From: Bradyrhizobium diversitatis
GTDB taxonomy: Bacteria > Pseudomonadota > Alphaproteobacteria > Rhizobiales > Xanthobacteraceae
NCBI RefSeq assembly: GCF_016031635.1
Contig: NZ_JACEGD010000045.1
Location: 1-48,653, forward strand
DNA: 48,653 nucleotides
Reading direction: 5' to 3'
Part shown: piece by piece, positions 31,726-38,812 of the stretch
Layout: each line of letters begins with the position of its first letter
How positions within the stretch are numbered: position 1 is the first letter of the stretch
Notes under the pieces: generated by a model
The model's database searches: none
The model's input: only the letters and a program-made list of their open reading frames with translations
What the model was told of the DNA's origin: nothing
Position numbers and translations under genes: made by a program

Positions 31726-34566
31726 ATGACCGAGCCGGCCGGCACCACGACGGGGACATTGTCGTTCGGACCATTCATCGTGACGCCGCATCAACGGCTC
31801 GTAACGCGGGACGGCGTTACGCTGCCGCTCGGCGCAAAAGCCTTCGATATGCTGATCGCGCTGATGTCGCGGCCGAACGAGGTCGTCAGCAAGTGGGATC
31901 TGATGGCGCTGGTGTGGCCTGGCCTGACCGTCGAAGAAGCCAGCCTGCGCTTTCACATCGCGGCCCTGCGCAAGGCGCTCGGCGACGGCAAGGACGGCGC
32001 GCGATACATCACCACGCTCTCAGGCCGCGGCTATTGCTTCGTGGCGCCGATCTCGCAGGCGAGCCTTCCGGCAGCACGGCGCTCCGCACCGCGGATGGAA
32101 TTGCCGCCGGTCAAGCTGCCGAACCGGCTGCAACGGATGGTCGGACGCAACGAGGCGATCGTCGCGATCTCCGACAAGCTCCTCACCTCGCGCTTCGTCA
32201 CGATCGCCGGCCCGGGCGGCGTCGGCAAGACCGCCGTCGCAGTGGCGATCGCCCACGACCTGCTCGAGACATTCTCCGATGCCGCTCACTTCGTGGACCT
32301 TGCCGCACTCAGCGATCCCGATCTCGTGATCACCTCGATCCTGCTGATGCTTGGCTTGCCGGCCGAGACCGACGATCCCCTGCCCGCGCTGCTCGCGCAT
32401 GTCAGGGACAAGCGCATACTGCTGATCCTCGACAATTGCGAGCATGTCATCGCCGCGGCGGCACCGCTTGCCTCGGAGATCTTCCACGCTGCGCCGGATG
32501 TCCATATCCTCGCCACCAGCCGCGAAGCCCTGCGCGTCGAGGGCGAGCAGGTCTATCGGCTGGCACCGCTCGCGGTTCCGCCCGACGGCTCCGGTCTGAC
32601 AGTCGCCGCGGCGCAGACCTACCCCGCACTTCAGCTCTTCCTCGAACGTGCCACGGCCGGCGGCGCGCAGATCGTGCTCGACGATGCCAACGCCGCGATC
32701 ATCGCGCGGATCTGTCGCAAGCTCGACGGCATGGCTCTGGCGATCGAGCTCGCCGCCGGCCGTGTCGAAGCTTACGGCCTGGAGCAGACCGCCGCGCTGC
32801 TCGACGAGCGTCTCAATCTGCTTTGGCAGGGCCAACGCACTGCGCCACCGCGACAGAAGACGTTGCGGGCGACCTTGGACTGGAGCTACGGGCTCCTGTC
32901 CGACATCGAGCGCCTCGTGCTGCGAAGGCTGGCGGTCTTCGCAGGTCACTTCACCATCGACGCGGTCCTTGAGGTCGTGCCGGATGAGCGCGCCGACCGC
33001 TCCCACTTGTTCGATGCGATCGACAGTCTCGTCGCCAAATCGATGGTCGCACCGCGGCCGATCGGCGCGATGATGCGCTACCGTCTGCTCGATACCACGC
33101 GCGCCTATCTGCTCGAGATCGAGCCGAACGACGCCGCGCTCGCCGCCCGCCACGCGAGCTACTACCGGCGATGGCTGGAACAGGCCGGCAGCACATGGAC
33201 GGCGACACCGAATGCGGACGAACGGGCGATCCACTTCTCCGCGCTTCACAACGTGCGTGCCGCGCTGGACTGGTGTTTTGGCACGGGGGGCGACGCCAAC
33301 ACCGCCATTGCGCTCGCCGCCGCGGCAGCGCCGATCTTCCTCGCGATGTCCCTCTTGATCGAATGCCGGCGCTGGTCGGAACGGGCGCTGCTTGCGATTG
33401 CTCCCTCCTCGCGCGGCGGCGCCGAGGAAATGCACATCCAGGCCGCCCTCGGACTGACGCTGATGTTCACGCGCGGCGGTAGCGAGGCGGCGCGCTTGGC
33501 TTTGAGCAGGAGTCTTGCGATCGCCGAGGCGCGCGGCGACACGCCGAACCAGCTCCAGCTGCTCGGCCGCATGCATATCTTCCACGAACGGATGGGACAG
33601 TTCGACACCGCGCTTGGCTATGCGCAGCAGAGCCTTGCGGTCGCGAGCTCGCTTGGCGATCCCGGTTCGACCGCCCTCGCCCATTCGCTCCTCGGAGTCT
33701 CGCTCCACCTGGCCGGCCAGCATCGCGACGCGATGAAGATGCTGGAAGTCGCCTGGCAAGCGCCGGGCACGGAACGAATCAGCACGATTCACGGCTTCGA
33801 TCATCGCAACCGGGCCGGCATCACGCTGGCGCGTGAATTCTGGTTGCAGGGTCGGCCCGCGGACGCGCTGCAACTGGCGCAACAGACCGTCACCGAGGCC
33901 GCGCAGATGGAGCACCCGATCACGCTCTGTATCGCGCTGATCTGGGCGGTCTCGATCTCGCTCTGGGGCGGCGATCTCGACGGCGCGGAAGAGAGCATCG
34001 ACCAGTTCATCGCCCATGCCGAATCTCGGTCGATGGGTCCCTATCTCGTGGTCGGCCGCGGCGTGAAAGGCGAGCTGGCGATCCGGCGGGGAGACGCCGC
34101 GCATGGCGTCGAGACGATCAGGGCTTGCCTGCGCGAGCTCCACGAGGCCGGCTACGAATTGCTCACCACGACCTTCAACATCGCGCTGGTTCAGGGTTCG
34201 TTGGCGCTTGGACAGTTCGAGCAGAGCGCGGGCCTGATCGACGACGCGATCCGGCTCGTCGAGCAGAGCGGCGATCATCTCTACATGCCCGAGCTGTTGC
34301 GAATGAAGGGCAAGGTCCTGCTGTCGCTGCCGCAGCCCAGGGCTGAGCAAGCAGAGGTCTACCTGATGCAATCCCTGGGTTTGAGCCGCCGCCAAGGCGC
34401 CACAGCCTGGGAGCTGCGCGCCGCGATCGATCTTGCCGGACTATTTGCCGAACGCGGGCAGCGCGAGGATGCGAGGCGATTGCTCCAATCGTCCCTCGAG
34501 GGCTTTGCCGAGGACTCCGAAACGGCGGATATCAGAGCGGCCAACGTGCTTTTGACCACACTGTAG
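31726..34566 (+). CDS. Large winged-helix/NB-ARC/TPR transcriptional regulator
   Basis: A 946-residue cytoplasmic regulator. Residues about 8-108 are an OmpR-type winged helix (LPLGAKAFDMLIALMSRPNEVVSK, YITTLSGRGYCFVAP). Next comes an NB-ARC-like ATPase with Walker A GPGGVGKT at 162-169 and Walker B RILLILDNCEHV. A winged-helix and arm region follows (LRATLDWSYGLLSDIERLVLRRLAVFAG), then about 400 residues of TPR-like helices. STAND-type ATPases of this layout switch by ATP binding and oligomerisation on sensing a ligand. It is divergent from the ohr cluster, with the TTGTGAG operator candidate between them, so it probably activates or represses those genes. ATG 31726 is preferred because the region before it is non-conserved. 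Confidence 0.88.
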   Translation: MTEPAGTTTGTLSFGPFIVTPHQRLVTRDGVTLPLGAKAFDMLIALMSRPNEVVSKWDLMALVWPGLTVEEASLRFHIAALRKALGDGKDGARYITTLSGRGYCFVAPISQASLPAARRSAPRMELPPVKLPNRLQRMVGRNEAIVAISDKLLTSRFVTIAGPGGVGKTAVAVAIAHDLLETFSDAAHFVDLAALSDPDLVITSILLMLGLPAETDDPLPALLAHVRDKRILLILDNCEHVIAAAAPLASEIFHAAPDVHILATSREALRVEGEQVYRLAPLAVPPDGSGLTVAAAQTYPALQLFLERATAGGAQIVLDDANAAIIARICRKLDGMALAIELAAGRVEAYGLEQTAALLDERLNLLWQGQRTAPPRQKTLRATLDWSYGLLSDIERLVLRRLAVFAGHFTIDAVLEVVPDERADRSHLFDAIDSLVAKSMVAPRPIGAMMRYRLLDTTRAYLLEIEPNDAALAARHASYYRRWLEQAGSTWTATPNADERAIHFSALHNVRAALDWCFGTGGDANTAIALAAAAAPIFLAMSLLIECRRWSERALLAIAPSSRGGAEEMHIQAALGLTLMFTRGGSEAARLALSRSLAIAEARGDTPNQLQLLGRMHIFHERMGQFDTALGYAQQSLAVASSLGDPGSTALAHSLLGVSLHLAGQHRDAMKMLEVAWQAPGTERISTIHGFDHRNRAGITLAREFWLQGRPADALQLAQQTVTEAAQMEHPITLCIALIWAVSISLWGGDLDGAEESIDQFIAHAESRSMGPYLVVGRGVKGELAIRRGDAAHGVETIRACLRELHEAGYELLTTTFNIALVQGSLALGQFEQSAGLIDDAIRLVEQSGDHLYMPELLRMKGKVLLSLPQPRAEQAEVYLMQSLGLSRRQGATAWELRAAIDLAGLFAERGQREDARRLLQSSLEGFAEDSETADIRAANVLLTTL

Positions 34567-34571
34567 CGGCC

Positions 34572-35252
34572 TCACCCCGTCGGCGTGCCCTGGTTCCACT
34601 GGCCGCCGGCGATCTTTGACGCGGCAATCACGGCCTGGGTGCGGCTCTCGACGCCGAGCTTTTGCAGGATGGCCGAGACATGCGCCTTGATCGTGGCCTC
34701 GGACACGCCGAGCTCGTAGGCGATCTGCTTGTTGAGAAGTCCCTCCGACAGCATCATCAGGACCCGGACCTGCTGCGGCGTCAGCGTTACCAGGCGGTCG
34801 CGCAGGCGCGTCATGTCGGGGTCGCTGGCTGCGGACAGGTCGGTGTCCGCGGGAACCCAGACGTCGCCTTCCATCACCTTGAGGATGGCGTCACGCAACG
34901 TCTCGACGCCGAAACGCTTTGGAATGAAGCCGGAGGCCCCGAAATCGAGCGAGCGGCGGATCGTGGCGCTGTCGTCGGACGCCGAAACGATCACGACCGG
35001 AATCGCCGGGTATTGCGCGCGCAGATAGATCAGGCCGGAAAAGCCGGAGATCCCGGGCATCGAGAGGTCGAGCAGAATCAGGTCGACCTCGGAGGTCTGT
35101 TCCAGCAGCCCGGTCAGGTCCTCGAAGGATCCGGCCTCGTCGATCCTGGCCGACGGGAGGACACCTGCCACCGCCTGCCGCAACGCGTCGCGGAACAGCG
35201 GATGGTCATCGGCGATGACGAGATGGGTGTTTGCATTGGTTGTTGCAGTCAT
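34572..35252 (-). CDS. crbR: CrbR/ErdR-like LuxR-type response regulator
   Basis: A 226-residue regulator. The receiver (about 9-125) has Asp62 in LILLDLSMPGISGFSGL and the family-typical run IPVVIVSASDDSATIRRSLDFGASGFIPKRF. The LuxR helix-turn-helix (about 155-212) reads LTPQQVRVLMMLSEGLLNKQIAYELGVSEATIKAHVSAILQKL. This combination matches CrbR/ErdR, the acetate-switch regulator. The kinase partner (CrbS-like) is at 25045-28554, and a conserved neighbourhood (exonuclease-CBS-DUF294, DUF4212, ActP-type symporter) follows upstream on the map. A 7-bp inverted repeat lies 44 bases before the start. Confidence 0.88.
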   Translation of the reverse strand: MTATTNANTHLVIADDHPLFRDALRQAVAGVLPSARIDEAGSFEDLTGLLEQTSEVDLILLDLSMPGISGFSGLIYLRAQYPAIPVVIVSASDDSATIRRSLDFGASGFIPKRFGVETLRDAILKVMEGDVWVPADTDLSAASDPDMTRLRDRLVTLTPQQVRVLMMLSEGLLNKQIAYELGVSEATIKAHVSAILQKLGVESRTQAVIAASKIAGGQWNQGTPTG

Positions 35253-35295
35253 CTGTTCCGCAGGCCGACGAAAGATCGGGAAAGAATATCAACTC

Positions 35296-35315
35296 ATTGC
35301 TGATCAAGCAGCAAT
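35296..35315. promoter_or_regulatory. Inverted repeat upstream of the CrbR-like gene
   Basis: ATTGCTG and CAGCAAT form perfect 7-bp arms with a 6-base spacer, about 44-63 bases before the start of the minus-strand regulator gene. The position suits an operator or promoter element, possibly autoregulatory; no other match was found near the symporter genes. Confidence 0.35.
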
Positions 35316-35437
35316 TGACGATTGTTCACTGACTGGACCCGTCTTGCAAGGCAACCTTCCGCCCGTAGTCGCAAGGCGGTTAATCACAGGCGCGAACCGG
35401 TTGATGCTGCAGCGCAAAAAGCCGCTGACGGGTCTCC

Positions 35438-37573
35438 TCAATCCCTGAACAGCAGGTCTCGGGTCAAATCATCGATCACGGCGACCGCCTGAAGCGCTGC
35501 CCTCAATCGTTCGCGGTCGCGGGCCGACAATCGCTTGACCAACACCGCATTGGAGGGCGGCGTTCCCTGCGCCACATCCGCAATCTGCTGCGACACGATC
35601 AGCTCCAGAAAGACACCATGGGCCTCGTCGAGCGCATCAAGATCGGTCTCACCGCGGCCAACCACGGCCTTTACACCTGCGAGTCGCTGCGATGTCGACC
35701 GGTCCATCACATGATAGCGAATCGCCATCGCACGCGCTGCAGCGACCAGGCCGAACAGCCCGGCCGCCTTGAGGTCGATGCGACCGCCTTCAGTGCGGAT
35801 GCCGCCGAAGAATTTCAGGCTCGCGGGGATGCTGATCCCCTCGACCAGAAGCTTGGCGAATGCGACCTGCCCCTCCGCTGCCGCGAAGGCCGCCTGCCTG
35901 ACGGAGACGGCAAGGCTGCCGTCGCCATGAACGGCCCGCAGATCGAAGAAGATATCCACCGACAGCAGATCCTTTGGACTGGAGCGCCAGACCCACTGCT
36001 CGATGCGGTCCTGCCACGTTGCAACCGAGCCTCGCCAGGGCGGGTTTTTCGCCATGACGCCACCCTTGCAATAGGGCACACCGGCCTCGTGCAGAATATC
36101 TGCAACATGCGCCCCGAACGCCTCAAACCAGCGATCCTCGTCGCCTCCCGGTTCGCCTTGCGCGAAGATCACGGCATTGTCCTGATCCATCGCCAGCAGG
36201 CTTTCGCCGCGCCCGGCAGACCCGAGCACGACCAGGGTGTATGGCGTTGGGGGGTCGCCCTCGCCGCGCTCCCGCATGAGCCGCTCGGCCATCACAGCGG
36301 CCTGACGGGTGAGGGCGCAAAGCTCGCTGGAAATCACGTCCGCGATCTGGCGGCCGGACAATCCTTCCGCGAGGAGCACCTCCGCAACCCGCGGCAGCTT
36401 CGCCCAGGCCAGCGCCAATGCCTGCGTATCCGCGGCATCCTCGATCTCGTCCCCGAGCGAGATGGCCTCTCCTGCCCGCAGACGCAGCAGGTCCCGCGCG
36501 GACAACGCACCGACGACCCGGCCGGCCTCATCGACGACGCCGAGATGACGGGTCTTGAGGCGATTCATCCGGCCAATCGCGCGATAGACGAGCGCGTCCT
36601 CGGGAATCGCTGCCAGCGGCCTGCTCATGATCCGGTGCACCGGCAGCTCCAGCGCCGGGGCACCGAGCCGGGCGATCGCCCGCAGCACGTCGCGCTCGGT
36701 CACGATCCCGGCCTCGACGGCCTTGACGTCGTCTGCGGCCGCATCCGGCGCGCCGACGTACACAGCCGATATTCTCTCGCTCGTCATTCGCGCCAGGGCG
36801 TCGCCTACCAAAACGTCCGCACCGACGAAAATGGCGGGACACCGCATGATGTCGCGGTTGCGGTGGCGATAGGCATAGGCGTCGAACCGCTTCAGCGTTT
36901 GTTCTGCATCGATGCGGGCTGTCGCTTCGACCGCCTCGATCCAGCCCATCCGCACCTGATCGTCGAGCACGGCGGTGAGCGCGCGACAGACCCGCTCGGC
37001 TTGAACAACGGTCCGGATGCCATGCTCGCGCAGCCTCGGCAGCAGCGCCAGGAAGATCCGTGCCGTCGTGACCGCATCGCCGAGAGCGGAATGCCGGCCT
37101 GCCGCTTCGATGCCGAGCCAGGCCGCAAGATTCTCCAGCTGGTATCCGCCGAGGTCCGGCGCAACGATCTCCGCGAGCAGTCTGGTGTCGAGCGTTCGAG
37201 GCCGGGACCATGGCAATCCCGCCAGATCGCATTCGCGCTTCAGGACCGCCAGATCGAAACCGATCATGTGCCCGATGACGACAGCCCGGCCGAGGAACGC
37301 CTCGAAGCGCGGCCAGACGTCCACGAACAGCGGCGATTCAGCGACCGTGGCATCATCGATGCCGTGAATGCGCGTCGTCTCGGCGGGGATCGGTTGATCG
37401 GCCGGCCGCAGCAATTGAACGAACGAACCGCCGTCGACCAGCTTTCCGGCCGACAGACGCACGCCGGCAAGCTCGATCACCCGCGCCTTGCGCGGATCGA
37501 GCCCGGTCGTTTCGGCATCGATGACAACGGCGTCGAGCGACAAAAGCGGGGCAGCACCACTCGTCGTATCCAT
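35438..37573 (-). CDS. Exonuclease - CBS pair - DUF294 nucleotidyltransferase fusion
   Basis: A 711-residue multidomain protein. Residues about 10-175 form a DEDD 3'-5' exonuclease (VVIDAETTGLDPRKARVIELAG, later HSALGDAVTTARIFLALL). About 240-370 hold two CBS motifs (MRCPAIFVGADVLVGDALARM, IMSRPLAAIPEDALVYRAIGRM). About 400-560 are the DUF294 nucleotidyltransferase-like domain (VVLGSAGRGESLLAMDQDNAVIF), and about 580-705 are its C-terminal helical part. In other proteobacteria the exonuclease and the CBS-DUF294 protein are usually separate genes beside ActP/DUF4212 and CrbR. The fusion supports one joint role, probably regulation or signalling linked to acetate uptake; the activity is unproven. 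Confidence 0.88.
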   Translation of the reverse strand: MDTTSGAAPLLSLDAVVIDAETTGLDPRKARVIELAGVRLSAGKLVDGGSFVQLLRPADQPIPAETTRIHGIDDATVAESPLFVDVWPRFEAFLGRAVVIGHMIGFDLAVLKRECDLAGLPWSRPRTLDTRLLAEIVAPDLGGYQLENLAAWLGIEAAGRHSALGDAVTTARIFLALLPRLREHGIRTVVQAERVCRALTAVLDDQVRMGWIEAVEATARIDAEQTLKRFDAYAYRHRNRDIMRCPAIFVGADVLVGDALARMTSERISAVYVGAPDAAADDVKAVEAGIVTERDVLRAIARLGAPALELPVHRIMSRPLAAIPEDALVYRAIGRMNRLKTRHLGVVDEAGRVVGALSARDLLRLRAGEAISLGDEIEDAADTQALALAWAKLPRVAEVLLAEGLSGRQIADVISSELCALTRQAAVMAERLMRERGEGDPPTPYTLVVLGSAGRGESLLAMDQDNAVIFAQGEPGGDEDRWFEAFGAHVADILHEAGVPYCKGGVMAKNPPWRGSVATWQDRIEQWVWRSSPKDLLSVDIFFDLRAVHGDGSLAVSVRQAAFAAAEGQVAFAKLLVEGISIPASLKFFGGIRTEGGRIDLKAAGLFGLVAAARAMAIRYHVMDRSTSQRLAGVKAVVGRGETDLDALDEAHGVFLELIVSQQIADVAQGTPPSNAVLVKRLSARDRERLRAALQAVAVIDDLTRDLLFRD

Positions 37574-37645
37574 TGTCCTCCCTCGGAAGGCCCGGACCGT
37601 GCGATGCCGGCCGGCAAGCCGGGCATTGGCAGAGGCCGGGCGATC

Positions 37646-38254
37646 CTACGCCAGCAGCGTGTTGGTCACCGCGGCCGCATCGATGCGATCGACCAATTCG
37701 TCATGGATGTTGCACAGGCTGACGCGCAGGTAATTGCGTATCGTCTCGAAATCCCGTCCGCGCAGTTTTTCGTGGATCGGCATCATCGCAAAATAGGTTT
37801 CCGCCAGCGGCTCGGGAATGTCCATCACGCGCTTGGGCGCATGCCCGCCAACAAGGTCGAGCCGCTGCTCCAACTCGCGCCGGGCCTGAAACCAGCCATC
37901 CTCGCCGATCGACGGCGGCACCGGATAGCGGTCGAAAACCGAGAGGACGACGAGGATCATCTGGTCGAGAACCGCCCGGCGCTGCATGCCGGCATGTGGG
38001 CGCAATACCCCCTCGACCATCTCGCCGATCATCGCAAGCCCGAGCGGATAAGCCTGCCAGCGCGAACGTTCGACGGCCAGCGCAAACCCTTCCTCGGCAA
38101 ACAGGACCTTGGAATAATGGCCGGCACGGGCACGCGAATACTCGTAGATGCCCTTTTGCACGATGAACGCAGATTGTGCGTCGATGAAGTCGGCAAGCGC
38201 CTCGCGGTCGCCAATCGGCGGCCGGGGACGAAAGAATTTCTGCAGCAGCTTCAT
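37646..38254 (-). CDS. Conserved hypothetical protein of the acetate-uptake cluster (202 aa)
   Basis: The protein begins MKLLQKFFRPRPPIGDREAL. It is mostly alpha-helical by sequence, without a membrane helix or signal peptide. Recognisable stretches are IDAQSAFIVQKGIYEYSRARAG, FAEEGFALAVERSRWQAYPLGLAMIGEMVEGVLRP and DPLVD-like C-terminal helix ICNIHDELVDRIDAA-type sequence. I recall uncharacterised alphaproteobacterial relatives next to ActP/DUF4212. It precedes the exonuclease-CBS-DUF294 gene by 72 bases on the same strand and is divergent from the DUF4212-symporter pair. Function unknown; a role in the same uptake module is likely from context only. Confidence 0.75.
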   Translation of the reverse strand: MKLLQKFFRPRPPIGDREALADFIDAQSAFIVQKGIYEYSRARAGHYSKVLFAEEGFALAVERSRWQAYPLGLAMIGEMVEGVLRPHAGMQRRAVLDQMILVVLSVFDRYPVPPSIGEDGWFQARRELEQRLDLVGGHAPKRVMDIPEPLAETYFAMMPIHEKLRGRDFETIRNYLRVSLCNIHDELVDRIDAAAVTNTLLA

Positions 38255-38522
38255 CGCAGTCCGATCCTGCCAGACGGAATCGCCGTGCTATCCCGCGCTC
38301 GCCGCGCCCGAATTGTCAACGGCCGCGACGCCGTTCGCATCCGCAGCATCGGTTCCCTCCGAAAGTATTAGAAAGACCTCGGCACTCCCAGTGTTAGCCT
38401 CCGACATTCCAAATTGGCGAAAGACCGGTTGGAAGGCGGCAGGGGGGGCCGCAACGAAGGGTATGCAACCCCTCGATTCCTCCGGCTCGCATGCCGGAGT
38501 GCTGACAGAGGAAATGCAGCCC

Positions 38523-38810
38523 ATGCCTGACTCCCACAATCTCAGAGAACGAGAAGAAGCCCACTGGCGCAAGACCTCGCGCCTGATGCTGATCAACCTC
38601 GGCATCTGGTTCTTGTTCGGATACGTCATCCACATGTTCGTGGTTCCGCTCAACACCATCAAGTTGCCGATCCTTGGCTTCCCGCTCGGCTTCTATATGG
38701 CCGCGCAGGGTTCGCTGATCGCCTTCGTGGTCATTCTGTTCGTGTTCGCCAGACAGCAGGACAGGATCGACCGTGAATTCGGCTTCGCCGAAGACGATCA
38801 GGAGGGTTGA
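38523..38810 (+). CDS. DUF4212 small membrane subunit of the symporter
   Basis: A 95-residue protein with two helices (about 20-44, RLMLINLGIWFLFGYVIHMFV, and about 52-78, GFPLGFYMAAQGSLIAFVVILFVF) and charged ends. DUF4212 proteins are the small subunit encoded directly before ActP-type symporters. The stop is two bases before the symporter start, with GGAGGG between or overlapping them. ATG 38523 (MPDSHN) is chosen over ATG 38514; both have AGAGG upstream. It probably assembles with the symporter in the inner membrane for short-chain carboxylate uptake. Confidence 0.88.
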   Translation: MPDSHNLREREEAHWRKTSRLMLINLGIWFLFGYVIHMFVVPLNTIKLPILGFPLGFYMAAQGSLIAFVVILFVFARQQDRIDREFGFAEDDQEG

Positions 38811-38812
38811 AC

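Noticed and set aside
32020..34395. 791-codon minus-strand frame opposite the NB-ARC regulator
   Set aside because: Antisense shadow; the plus strand has Walker motifs and a winged helix.
35618..38371. 917-codon plus-strand frame opposite the exonuclease-CBS-DUF294 gene
   Set aside because: It has no recognisable motif, spans two real minus-strand genes and reads as a shadow.
38404..38425. Possible sigma-54 promoter (TTGGCGAAAGACCGGTTGG) before the DUF4212 gene
   Set aside because: The GG and GC elements do not have the required spacing and the -12 GC is missing.
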